Source: an uncultured Collinsella sp. (lineage in GTDB: Bacteria; Actinomycetota; Coriobacteriia; Coriobacteriales; Coriobacteriaceae). Taken from it: 22,711 bases of DNA. The notes under the pieces were generated by a model. The model was not told the DNA's origin and made no database searches. It saw nothing but the letters and a program-made list of their open reading frames with translations. Positions 7,229 to 14,862 of this stretch are shown piece by piece. Location of the stretch: the NCBI GenBank assembly GCA_900754385.1, contig CAAECP010000249.1:1-22711 (forward strand), written 5' to 3'. The stretch's first letter is position 1. Each line of letters opens with the position of its first letter. Made by a program: the position numbers and the translations under genes.

Positions 7229-8071
7229 ATGGCAATCAAAGCCATCGCAATGGATATCGACGGTACGCTCACCAACGACCAAAAGGTCATCAGCCCGCGT
7301 ACGCGCGAGAAGCTGCTCGCGGCGCAGGAGTCGGGAATTAAGCTCATCTTGGCTTCGGGTCGTCCCGCATGGGGGCTGCACGCCTTGGCGCAGGAGCTCG
7401 ACCTTCAAAACCATGACGGTCTGCTAGTCGCTTTCAATGGCGCGCATGTGGTCGATGCTCAGACCGATGAGGTCCTTTTTGACCAGGCCATGCCGGCTGA
7501 CGAGCTGCACCGTCTGATTGATCATCTGCGTAATTTTGACGTGATCCCTATGATTTCGCTCGGTCGTAATCTGCACGTCGAGGATTCGTACCATTGCATG
7601 ATCACGCTGCCTGACGACTCGCAGAAGAATATCGTCAAGTATGAGCGCGATGCGTGCGATCTTAAGATTCGCGAGGTCGAGAGCTTGCATGAGGTTGTGG
7701 ACGCTTATCCCGTGGACAAGCTGCTGACGGCGGGCGATCCGGCCTACCTGCAGGCGCATTACGAGGAGATGTATGCGCCCTTTAAGCAGACGCTTTCGGG
7801 CATGTTTACGGCCGACTGGTACTTTGAGTACACGGCGCCCGGTATCGACAAGGCCCGTGCGCTCGAGGGTGCCCTGCCCAAGCTCGGCATCGATGCCAGC
7901 GATGTCGTATCGTTTGGCGACGGCCAGAACGACAAGTCCATGATTGAGTGGGCCGGCACGGGTGTAGCCATGGGCAACGCCGTCGATGAGGTTAAGGCTG
8001 TGGCCCAGATGGTGACCGCCAATAACAACGAAGATGGTATTGCGGTGGCGCTGGATAAGCTGCTGGGCTAG
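7229..8071 (+). CDS. Cof-type HAD-IIB family hydrolase (sugar/cofactor phosphatase)
   Basis: 280 residues. A cytosolic phosphatase of the haloacid dehalogenase superfamily, subclass IIB (Cof/YidA-like); members typically dephosphorylate sugar phosphates or flavin/pyridoxal phosphates. Motifs in order: DIDGTL at about 9-14 with the nucleophile Asp, ASGRP near 47 (motif II), GIDKARAL near 208 (Lys, motif III), and SFGDGQNDKSMI near 228 (motif IV acids), then GVAMGNA. The large cap between motifs II and III is present, so the protein is complete. Start ATG 7229 has AGGGAGG upstream. It is followed after 64 bases by a second HAD gene. The substrate cannot be told from sequence. Confidence 0.93.
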   Translation: MAIKAIAMDIDGTLTNDQKVISPRTREKLLAAQESGIKLILASGRPAWGLHALAQELDLQNHDGLLVAFNGAHVVDAQTDEVLFDQAMPADELHRLIDHLRNFDVIPMISLGRNLHVEDSYHCMITLPDDSQKNIVKYERDACDLKIREVESLHEVVDAYPVDKLLTAGDPAYLQAHYEEMYAPFKQTLSGMFTADWYFEYTAPGIDKARALEGALPKLGIDASDVVSFGDGQNDKSMIEWAGTGVAMGNAVDEVKAVAQMVTANNNEDGIAVALDKLLG

Positions 8072-8094
8072 AATCGCCGATTAATGCATGGTTC

Positions 8095-8121
8095 GGGCGC
8101 CTGCTCGCGGGCGTCCTTTTG
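8095..8121 (+). terminator. Hairpin with T run between the two HAD genes
   Basis: GGGCGCC (8095-8101) pairs with GGCGTCC (8110-8116), with one G-U pair, and is followed by TTTTG. It ends just before the ribosome binding site of the next gene (8125-8130), so it may be a partial terminator that reduces expression of the second gene. Confidence 0.55.
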
Positions 8122-8135
8122 TTAGGGAGGGTGCC

Positions 8136-8795
8136 GTGTCCGCATTTCCGTTCGACGCCGTTATCTTTGACATGGACGGCGTCATTGTCGATACCGAGTA
8201 TTACTACCTGGGCGAGACTGCCGCGTTTGCCAAGGAGCTTGGGCTTAATCTGACTCAAGAGGAGTTGAATGGGCAGGTCGGTACCTCGCATCAGTTCTTC
8301 CTGCATATGCTGGTCGATTGGTTTGAGCGCGCCGGTAAGGGGCATTTTACTGGCGAGGAAGCGTTGGCCCGTTGGGACGAATGGGCGCATAAGCGTCCGC
8401 GCGACTATCAGGCTTTGATTAACCCAGGCGCCGTGGATACGATTCGAGAGCTGCCGCGCCGTGGCGTTCGCGTGGCGCTTGCCAGCTCGTCTCCCATGGA
8501 TAGCATCGAGGAAGTGCTCAATGCGTGCGGGTTGTCGGATGCCTTTGAGTATGTGGTGAGCGGCGAGCAGTTTAAGGAGAGCAAGCCCGAGCCCGACATC
8601 TACCTGCATGCGCTGGACCTGCTGGGGCTGCCCGCGAATCGCTGCTGCTGCGTTGAGGATTCCGTTCCGGGCATTACCGCGGGTAAGCGAGCCGGCCTGA
8701 CGGTCATTGCCAAGCGCGAGGAGCGCTTTGGCTTTAGCCAGGATGCCGCGGACAAGATTATCGACCAGCTGCCGGAACTGCTCACGCTTTCTTAG
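8136..8795 (+). CDS. HAD-IA family hydrolase, beta-phosphoglucomutase-like
   Basis: 219 residues. Cytosolic HAD enzyme of subfamily IA with a helical cap, like beta-phosphoglucomutase and 2-deoxyglucose-6-phosphate phosphatase. Seen: FDMDGVIVDTE (nucleophile and acid/base Asp pair, about residues 9-19), ASSSPMDSIEEVL near 112 (motif II), KESKPEPDIYLHAL near 148 (Lys), and CCVEDSVPGITAGKRAGL near 171 (motif IV Glu-Asp). Starts with GTG 8136, chosen because GGGAGG ends 5 bases upstream; the frame is open further upstream without a ribosome binding site. The DxD with a second Asp fits either a mutase or a phosphatase; which one is open. Probably co-transcribed with the preceding HAD gene. Confidence 0.92.
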   Translation: MSAFPFDAVIFDMDGVIVDTEYYYLGETAAFAKELGLNLTQEELNGQVGTSHQFFLHMLVDWFERAGKGHFTGEEALARWDEWAHKRPRDYQALINPGAVDTIRELPRRGVRVALASSSPMDSIEEVLNACGLSDAFEYVVSGEQFKESKPEPDIYLHALDLLGLPANRCCCVEDSVPGITAGKRAGLTVIAKREERFGFSQDAADKIIDQLPELLTLS

Positions 8796-8859
8796 GAGTG
8801 CGGTAGTTGCGCGTTTTTCGGGTCTGATGAGTAAATAGCCAACATTTTGGTGCGACACC

Positions 8860-8876
8860 TAGCATACTTTATGCTA
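8860..8876. promoter_or_regulatory. Perfect 7-bp inverted repeat upstream of the GntR gene
   Basis: TAGCATA-CTT-TATGCTA, 70 bases before the GntR start. It overlaps a possible weak -10 (TATGCT), so it could be an operator. No known binding motif was recognised. Confidence 0.4.
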
Positions 8877-8878
8877 AT

Positions 8879-8920
8879 GCGGGCTCAAGGGCTTGTTGAA
8901 TGCCCCTGAGCCCGCTTTAG
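8879..8920 (+). terminator. Terminator after the second HAD gene
   Basis: GCGGGCTCAAGGGC (8879-8892) pairs with GCCCCTGAGCCCGC (8902-8915) with a single mismatch, and is followed by TTTAGACTT. It separates the HAD genes from the GntR gene. Confidence 0.75.
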
Positions 8921-8945
8921 ACTTAATTGTGCTTGGAGAGGGTAA

Positions 8946-9689
8946 ATGCCACCGACTGAAGGGCTAACTGACGGTAAAGCAGCGATACCGCTGTACCAAC
9001 AGGTTATCGATATCATTAAAAACGAAATCAACTCCGGCGCCTACAAGGCAGGGGCGCGGATACCCAACGAATTCGAATTGGCTGAGAGCTATAAAGTTGG
9101 CCGCGTTACCGTGCGACGCGCTATTGAGGAGCTCGTCCAGCAGGGCTATCTAACGAAGCGACAGGGGAAAGGCACGTTTGTCAATGCCCCCAAGCTCAAG
9201 CGCAAGATTCGCCAGAAGGATGACGTCCAGAGTTTTTCGGACGCATGCCGCGTTAACGGAATGGAACCGGGGGCGTGTGTCATTTCGAGAAAGATCCTGC
9301 CGGCGGATTCCACCGAAGCACAGTTCTTTGGTGTTCCCGTTGGAACTGACTTGATTTGCGTTGAGCGCGTGCGCACTGCCGATGGCGTCCCTGTCATGCT
9401 CGAGAACAACATATACGTTTACGAGGACAACACCTATCTATCAATGGCACCTCTATCTAACCAATCCATTTTTGAGTTCGTGCGCAACCGGACGGGCCGC
9501 ACGCCCGCGTTTACCGACCCGTGCACGCTCGAGATCGCGTGCGCGTCGCCCGAGGTCGCTCGACTGTTGGCAGTTCCCGTTGGCGAACCCTTGTTTTATA
9601 TGGAAGCCTTCTTTTTCGATGAGCAGCGGCGGCCGTTTATCATCGGTCGTCAGCGGATCGTTGGGTCTCGCTACGTTTTTGACATCTAG
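8946..9689 (+). CDS. GntR-family regulator with UTRA domain (HutC/FrlR-like)
   Basis: 247 residues. DNA-binding transcription regulator. N-terminal winged helix, about residues 15-80 (PLYQQVIDIIKNEI, then RIPNEFELAESYKVGRVTVRRAIEELVQQGYLTKRQGKGTFV), is typical of GntR proteins. Residues about 95-247 form a UTRA ligand-binding domain of the HutC type, ending in the usual IGRQRIVGSRYVFDI. ATG 8946 has GGAGAGG upstream. It lies directly upstream of, and in the same direction as, the Amadori-type operon. E. coli frlR is also a GntR/UTRA regulator next to frlABCD, so it likely senses a pathway sugar phosphate and represses this cluster. The sensing role is inferred from position and family. Confidence 0.9.
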   Translation: MPPTEGLTDGKAAIPLYQQVIDIIKNEINSGAYKAGARIPNEFELAESYKVGRVTVRRAIEELVQQGYLTKRQGKGTFVNAPKLKRKIRQKDDVQSFSDACRVNGMEPGACVISRKILPADSTEAQFFGVPVGTDLICVERVRTADGVPVMLENNIYVYEDNTYLSMAPLSNQSIFEFVRNRTGRTPAFTDPCTLEIACASPEVARLLAVPVGEPLFYMEAFFFDEQRRPFIIGRQRIVGSRYVFDI

Positions 9690-9701
9690 GACATTGCGAA
9701 T

Positions 9702-9737
9702 GGAAGCGCCCGGTGGATCATCTCACCGGGCGTTTCC
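9702..9737 (+). terminator. Stem-loop after the GntR gene
   Basis: GGAAGCGCCCGGTG pairs with CACCGGGCGTTTCC (one G-U pair) around an 8-base loop, 12 bases after the stop. There is no T run after it, so it may attenuate or stabilise rather than fully stop transcription into the permease operon. Confidence 0.6.
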
Positions 9738-9842
9738 ATACCGTTCACGGCGCAAACGCAACCGTTCAACCGCGTTGCGGCAATCAGTTTGAAATTATCT
9801 TGATGAAGGAAAAAGCTGCTGGTAATCTATGGGACGTCATAG

Positions 9843-9865
9843 AACGTTTGCATTGTGCAAACGTT
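9843..9865. promoter_or_regulatory. Perfect 10-bp palindrome, putative operator of the Amadori operon
   Basis: AACGTTTGCA-TTG-TGCAAACGTT, the most regular dyad in the gap before the permease, about 40 bases upstream of its start. A possible promoter (TTGATG 9801-9806, 17 bases, TAATCT 9824-9829) would place the start point just before it, so a bound repressor would block elongation. The GntR/UTRA protein encoded upstream is the obvious candidate. The binding is inferred. Confidence 0.55.
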
Positions 9866-9907
9866 GAAGCGAGATACGATGCAGTCTCGAGTTCTTTGGA
9901 GGTATCT

Positions 9908-11371
9908 ATGTCAGATACGAAGGCGAAGAAGACAAACAGACGTTTTAAGTTCAAATTACCGCATGTCTATACGATCATGTTCTTGCTGATCGTTGTCTTT
10001 GCGGTCCTGACTTGGATCGTTCCCTCTGGTCAGTATCAGCGTAAGACGATTTCGACAGCGGCGGGCGAGCGTGAAGTCGCCGTTGCTGGAACCTATGAAC
10101 AGGTTGATAAGAACTACACCGATTCCGAGACCGGCGAGACCATCAATCTGGGCCAGGATATCTTCGCGGTTCTGCAAGCGCCCACCAAGGGTATCCAAGA
10201 GGCTGCCGACGTCGTTGCGTTCGTCTTATTGATTGGCGGATCGTTCGCGATCATCACCAAGACCAACGCTTTGAATGCCGGCATGAGCCGTGTGGTTAAA
10301 AAGCTCAAGAACAAGGACATCCTCATCATTCCCATCACGATGACGTTGCTGTCCATTTGCGGCACTACGTTTGGTATGTCTGAGGAAGCCCTGCCGTTCT
10401 ATGCCATCTTCATTCCCATCATGATGGGTATCGGTTATGACTCGATGACGGCATTCATCATCTGCTTCCTTGGTCCCAACCTAGGATATTGTGCTTCGAC
10501 CATCGACCCGTTTAATGTTTTGATCGCCCAGGGCATCATTGGCATCGAGGGCAATCCTCAGCTGTGGCTGCGCGCCATCTCTTGGGTCATCTTTACCGCC
10601 GTTGGCATCGCATGGGCCATGCGCTATGCCATGCGCGTCAAGAAAAACCCCGAGTCGTCCATTACGTACGAGGACGACAAGCTCAAGCGTGTTGAGTTTT
10701 CCGTGACCGATGCCTCCATCGAGGAAGAGTTCACTATCCGTCAGAAGCTCGTGCTTATCGATTTTGCCTGCGGTATGGGCATTATCGTCTGGGGTCTTGT
10801 TACCCAGGGCTGGTACATGAATGAGATTTCCGCCGTGTTCCTTGGTATGGGCTTGCTTGCCGGTATCCTGGGCGGCCTTGACCAGCAGACGATCGCCGAG
10901 GAGTTCGTTAAAGGCATTGCCGACTTTGCGTACGCCGCCATCGTTATCGGTATCGCTCGCGGCATTCTGGTCATCGCCGAGGGCGGCATGATCATCGACA
11001 CCATCCTCCAGGCGCTCGCTACTGCGCTCGCCGGTGCGCCCGCTGCCGTCTACACCACGTTTATGTATATCGTCCTTGGCCTGCTCTCTTTGCTGGTTCC
11101 CTCGAGCTCTGGACTTGCGGCGCTCACCATGCCCGTCATGGGTCCGCTGACCGAGCTTATGGGCCTCAATCCCGAAGCCGCTGTTACCGCGCTCCAGTTT
11201 GCTAATCAGACCATTAACACCATCAGTCCCGTGGCGGGCATGACGGTTGCCGGCCTTGCCGTGGCAAAGATCTCGTTTGGCCAATGGTGGAAGACCATTT
11301 GGAAGTTCTTCATTTTCATGGTCGTCTTTGGCCTGATCGTAACGGCAATCTCTGGCATGCTTCCGGTGTAG
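9908..11371 (+). CDS. YfcC-type membrane permease (C4-dicarboxylate/amino acid carrier family)
   Basis: 487 residues, polytopic membrane protein with about 11-12 hydrophobic segments. The first is MFLLIVVFAVLTWIVPSGQY near residue 20. It belongs to the YfcC/DcuC-like family (annotated as C4-dicarboxylate anaerobic carrier or basic amino acid antiporter); typical stretches include ICGTTFGMSEEALPFYAIF, LVPSSSGLAALTMPVMGPL and QFANQTINTISPVAGM. ATG 9908 is set by TTTGGAGG five bases upstream; the frame is open upstream without support. It is the first gene of a run of five, and takes the place held by FrlA in E. coli. It likely imports the operon's substrate, possibly a glycated amino acid or its derivative. 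Substrate is not readable from sequence. Confidence 0.88.
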   Translation: MSDTKAKKTNRRFKFKLPHVYTIMFLLIVVFAVLTWIVPSGQYQRKTISTAAGEREVAVAGTYEQVDKNYTDSETGETINLGQDIFAVLQAPTKGIQEAADVVAFVLLIGGSFAIITKTNALNAGMSRVVKKLKNKDILIIPITMTLLSICGTTFGMSEEALPFYAIFIPIMMGIGYDSMTAFIICFLGPNLGYCASTIDPFNVLIAQGIIGIEGNPQLWLRAISWVIFTAVGIAWAMRYAMRVKKNPESSITYEDDKLKRVEFSVTDASIEEEFTIRQKLVLIDFACGMGIIVWGLVTQGWYMNEISAVFLGMGLLAGILGGLDQQTIAEEFVKGIADFAYAAIVIGIARGILVIAEGGMIIDTILQALATALAGAPAAVYTTFMYIVLGLLSLLVPSSSGLAALTMPVMGPLTELMGLNPEAAVTALQFANQTINTISPVAGMTVAGLAVAKISFGQWWKTIWKFFIFMVVFGLIVTAISGMLPV

Positions 11372-11380
11372 GTGGTTGTG

Positions 11381-12964
11381 ATGTCTGATCGTTTGACGGT
11401 CCTGACGTCTAAGAGCGTCTTTACCGGTACGGGGGACCTGCCGTTTGAAGGTTTCGTAGCGGTCCGTGGCAATCGAATTGAGGCTGTTGGCACCAAGTGT
11501 GAGGTAGCTTCGTATTTGACCCAAGCGGACGAGGTAGTTGACCTGGGCGACCGCACCGTCATGCCTGGCCTGATCGATGTGCATACCTTCTATACAGGCT
11601 GGGCGCTGCGGACGTTGGGGTCTGATCTGTCCGGCATCGCTGATGCCAAAGAGGCCGTGTCGCTCTTGCGTGCATGGAAAGAAGATCATCCGGATTGCGC
11701 GGCGGCTTTTGGTCACAACCTACCCGAAACGTTGGCATCGGATGTCGAGAACGCAAATACGGCAGCTGTGTTTGACGATTGTTTTGGCGATATCCCCGTC
11801 GTCTGCTTTACACCGGGAGCGGAGACCTGCGTTCTCAACGCTGCCGCCAGTGCGCGATACGGCTTTACACCCCAGGCGTGCTATGCCGAGAAGATCTGGC
11901 GCATGATGAGCGATTTCCTCGCGCTGCCCGAGGTGCGTGCCGGGTATTCGGACTACATGAACATGCTTAACGAGCGCGGCGTTACCGCCATCAAGGAAAT
12001 GGCGTTTGATAACTACTACGGCTTTGCCGACGAAATGGCTCGCCGTGAGGAATCTGGTGAGCTGACGGTTCGCGTCTCTATGATGTCGCAGCCGGTGGGT
12101 GCCGGTGCAAATCTGGCATATGCCCGCGAGGCACGAGAGCGCTTCCGGGGACCGTTCGTTCGTTTTTCTGGCTTCAACCGTATGACCGATCGCGGCGTAT
12201 GGGCGGGGCTTGCCGAGATGATTGAACCCTATGAGGACACGGCCGATGCGGGCGCTGCCGGCAAGACGGTCGTCGAGGAGCCAGAGTGGGATCTGATTGA
12301 GAACGAGCTGCGTGCAATTGATGCTGACGGTTTCCGATATTCCTTGCATTGCCAGGGCGATGGCGCCGTTCGTCGCACCGTGGCGCTCTATGCCTCGCTG
12401 CCTCGAGACGAGTATGGGCGGTTGCTTCGCCGCCATGCGATTACCGATCTCGAGAACTCTGACCCGACCGATCTTGTCGAGTTTGGCAAGTTAGGTGGAA
12501 TTTGCGAGGTCTATCCGCAGATTCTGACGCTGGACCGGCGCGAGGATTGCCTGTCGATGATGCGTCGACAGATTGGCGAGACGCGACTTTTGCACAGCTG
12601 GAATCGCCGCGGCATGGAAGATTCCGGATGCACAGTGTGCTGTGGCACTGATTTACCGCTGCTGATTCCGAGCCTGGGCGAGTCAATCTACAGCGCGTGC
12701 GGCGGATTCTTCGTCGACGGACTGCCCGTGAATGAGGTCAACACGCTGACGCTTGTCGAGCTCTTGTGCGCTTGGACTGCCGGGGGCGCGTACGACCTGA
12801 TGCGCGAAGACGAGCTGGGTACGCTCGAGGTTGGCAAGCTTGCCGATATCTGCGTGCTCGATCGGGATGTGTTCGACCTCGATTATCGCGACGCACACGA
12901 TCTTTCGGTTGATATGACGATGTCGGACGGACAAATCGTGTTCGATCGAAATAAGGAGGCATAG
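11381..12964 (+). CDS. Amidohydrolase, YtcJ-like (amidohydrolase 3 family), with altered metal-site motif
   Basis: 527 residues from ATG 11381, with AGGTGG just upstream; it follows the permease stop by 9 bases. Family features: N-terminal beta part ending VVDLGDRTVMPGLIDVHT, AIKEMAFDNYYG (possible Lys region), LHCQGDGAVRRTVALY (matches the HxxGDxA motif of YtcJ proteins), RHAITDL, and CCGTDLPLLIPSLG with the late Asp (GSDxPV in relatives), then LGTLEVGKLADICVLDRD. The usual first metal motif HxH (PGFIDSHVH) reads HTF here, so one ligand is missing. Such enzymes cleave amide bonds such as N-formyl or cyclic amides. In this operon it may trim an acylated or amidated form of the Amadori compound, comparable in role to the asparaginase FraE of the Salmonella fra locus. 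This is inference. Confidence 0.85.
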   Translation: MSDRLTVLTSKSVFTGTGDLPFEGFVAVRGNRIEAVGTKCEVASYLTQADEVVDLGDRTVMPGLIDVHTFYTGWALRTLGSDLSGIADAKEAVSLLRAWKEDHPDCAAAFGHNLPETLASDVENANTAAVFDDCFGDIPVVCFTPGAETCVLNAAASARYGFTPQACYAEKIWRMMSDFLALPEVRAGYSDYMNMLNERGVTAIKEMAFDNYYGFADEMARREESGELTVRVSMMSQPVGAGANLAYAREARERFRGPFVRFSGFNRMTDRGVWAGLAEMIEPYEDTADAGAAGKTVVEEPEWDLIENELRAIDADGFRYSLHCQGDGAVRRTVALYASLPRDEYGRLLRRHAITDLENSDPTDLVEFGKLGGICEVYPQILTLDRREDCLSMMRRQIGETRLLHSWNRRGMEDSGCTVCCGTDLPLLIPSLGESIYSACGGFFVDGLPVNEVNTLTLVELLCAWTAGGAYDLMREDELGTLEVGKLADICVLDRDVFDLDYRDAHDLSVDMTMSDGQIVFDRNKEA

Positions 12965-12965
12965 G

Positions 12966-13817
12966 ATGTCTGAATCCAAACCGACGCTGCGCCGCGAACA
13001 GATTGCGGGCATGAATATCCACTACATCATGTGGTCGCTCGATTACTTCCTTGATGTGCAGCAGCGTTTGGGCTTTGAGTCCATTGAGCTGTGGTGTGCG
13101 GAGCCACATGTGACGCTCGACCACACGGGCTACTTTGAGGCTGAGGTCCTGGCGAAAAAGGCTGCAGACCGTGGGCTTAGGTATCGTACTCTGTGCCCCG
13201 AGAATGTTGTCTATCCTTGGCAGTACTGCGCACGCAAACCGCTGCATGAACAGCGCAGCCTGGCGTACTTTAAACACGGCATTGAGCTTGCCGAGGTACT
13301 TGGGTGCGACCGTATGTCCGTCAACTCGGGCTGGGGCGACTGGGACGAGGACCGCGAGGAAGCCTGGAAGCGCAGCCGCGAGCACTTGTCCATTCTGGCG
13401 GAGTATGCCGGCGAGCACGGTCTGGTGCTTACGATGGAAAGCCTGCGTCCCGAGGAGAGCAACCTTGTGACGACGGTTTCCGATGCGAAGCGCATGATTG
13501 ACGAGGTCGCGAGCCCGTACTTACAGCCCATGGTTGATACAACCGCGGTGGGCGTTGCAGGCGAGACGCTTGAGGACTGGTTTGCCGCTTTTGGTGATGG
13601 GGCAATTCACGAGATGCACTTTATCGACGGTGACCCGTATGGCCATCTGGTATGGGGCGATGGCAAGCACGATATGGACGCCTTCGTTGCCACACTCAAC
13701 GTCCATGGTTTCGACGGCATGCTGGGCCAGGAAATCACGGACGGTCGTTACTACGATGACCCGGCGGCGGCTGATGCCAAGAACATGGCCGCATTCGAGA
13801 AATATCTGATTGACTAA
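12966..13817 (+). CDS. frlC: FrlC-like sugar epimerase (TIM-barrel, xylose isomerase-like)
   Basis: 283 residues, sugar phosphate isomerase/epimerase (AP endonuclease 2-like TIM barrel). E. coli FrlC interconverts psicoselysine and fructoselysine. Shared with FrlC as I recall it: the C/T-PEN...YP region (77-84), MESLRPEESNLV at 157-168, and HFIDGDPYGHLVWGDGKHDM at 218-237. The four likely metal ligands are visible: Glu158, Asp191 (MVDTTA), His217 (HEMHF) and Glu256 (GQEITDG). ATG 12966 lies one base after the amidohydrolase stop and has AAGGAGG upstream, so it is in the same transcript. Function as a 3-epimerase is inferred from similarity and neighbourhood. Confidence 0.82.
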   Translation: MSESKPTLRREQIAGMNIHYIMWSLDYFLDVQQRLGFESIELWCAEPHVTLDHTGYFEAEVLAKKAADRGLRYRTLCPENVVYPWQYCARKPLHEQRSLAYFKHGIELAEVLGCDRMSVNSGWGDWDEDREEAWKRSREHLSILAEYAGEHGLVLTMESLRPEESNLVTTVSDAKRMIDEVASPYLQPMVDTTAVGVAGETLEDWFAAFGDGAIHEMHFIDGDPYGHLVWGDGKHDMDAFVATLNVHGFDGMLGQEITDGRYYDDPAAADAKNMAAFEKYLID

Positions 13818-13879
13818 AACAACTATCGGCCACGCAACCAACGTCATTGATTGCGGCCCAAACAAGAAAGGAACTGGAT

Positions 13880-14848
13880 ATGAACGCACACGATCTGATC
13901 AAAGAGGCAATTGCCGAGAAGGGCAAGTTCGACAGCGTCTACTGGATTGCTTGCGGTGGCTCCATGATCGATTTGATCCCGGCTCATGAGCTTCTGCAGC
14001 GCGAGGCAACCACTTTCACTTCGTATATCTATACCGCGCGTGAATTCGACATTATGCGTCCGCGTCGTCTGGGCGAGAAGTCCCTGGTCATCGCTTGCAG
14101 CCACAGTGGCAATACCCCGGAGGTCGTCGAGGGCTGCGAGATTGCCCTTGCCGCCGGCGCTACGGTGATCGCCCAGACCGACAACGCTGGATCCAAGATC
14201 GACTCCGGCAAGTGGACCACGTGGGTCTACCCGTGGGGCGAGGGCGTGCCGCAGGCCGAGGTCCCCGCTGGCATTTCGCTGTCGCTTGCGGCCGAGCTGC
14301 TCGATCAGCAGGAGGGCTACGCCGATCTTGCCGATATGTATGCCGGTATCGCCGAGATGGATAAGATTCTTCCCCCGGCACGTGAGAAGGTAAATGCCGA
14401 GCTGGGCGATCGCTTTGCCAAGCTTTGCCAGGAGCACGAGTTCTTCTACATTCTGGGCAGCGGTCCCAACTTTAGCCAGACCTACGGTTTCGCTATCTGC
14501 TCTCTTATGGAGATGCAGTGGCAGCACTGCAGCTACATCCACTCTGCCGAGTACTTCCACGGCCCCTTCGAGGCTACTCAGGATGGCGTTTTTTACTTCC
14601 TGCAGATGGGCTCCAGCGAGTGCCGTGCTATGGACGAGCGCGCCCTGGCGTTCCTTAAGACGCATACCGATACGCTGATGGTGCTCGATGCTAAGGAGTA
14701 CGGTATGGAAGCCGTGCCGGCGAGCGTCCGTGCCTATCTGGACCCGGTGCTGTTCTACGCCATGAACTGCGAGCTGCGTGCTGCACGCGGCAAGGTGTTT
14801 GACCATGATCCCGATTTCCGTCGCTACATGGGCGTCGTCGAGTACTAG
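13880..14848 (+). CDS. frlB: FrlB-like deglycase, SIS domain protein
   Basis: 322 residues, two SIS (sugar isomerase) domains. FrlB splits fructoselysine 6-phosphate into glucose 6-phosphate and lysine; FraB does the same for fructose-aspartate 6-phosphate. Seen: WIACGGSMIDLIPAHELL at 22-39, IACSHSGNTPEVVEGCEIA at 71-89 (phosphate loop SHSGNT), ILGSGPNFSQTYGFAICSLM near 191, and SAEYFHGPFEAT near 222-233. This last matches the S-x-E-x-x-HGP-x-E signature holding the Glu/His of these deglycases. The C terminus DFRRYMGVVEY resembles E. coli FrlB's ending. ATG 13880 has AAAGGA upstream. It lies 62 bases after the epimerase gene and 14 bases before the kinase. The amino acid part of the substrate is not certain. 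Confidence 0.85.
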   Translation: MNAHDLIKEAIAEKGKFDSVYWIACGGSMIDLIPAHELLQREATTFTSYIYTAREFDIMRPRRLGEKSLVIACSHSGNTPEVVEGCEIALAAGATVIAQTDNAGSKIDSGKWTTWVYPWGEGVPQAEVPAGISLSLAAELLDQQEGYADLADMYAGIAEMDKILPPAREKVNAELGDRFAKLCQEHEFFYILGSGPNFSQTYGFAICSLMEMQWQHCSYIHSAEYFHGPFEATQDGVFYFLQMGSSECRAMDERALAFLKTHTDTLMVLDAKEYGMEAVPASVRAYLDPVLFYAMNCELRAARGKVFDHDPDFRRYMGVVEY

Positions 14849-14862
14849 AAGGGACAAAGGCC

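Noticed and set aside
10481..11716. 411-codon frame antisense to the permease and amidohydrolase
   Set aside because: Spans two genes on the other strand, has no ribosome binding site and only Arg/His/Asp-rich shadow sequence.
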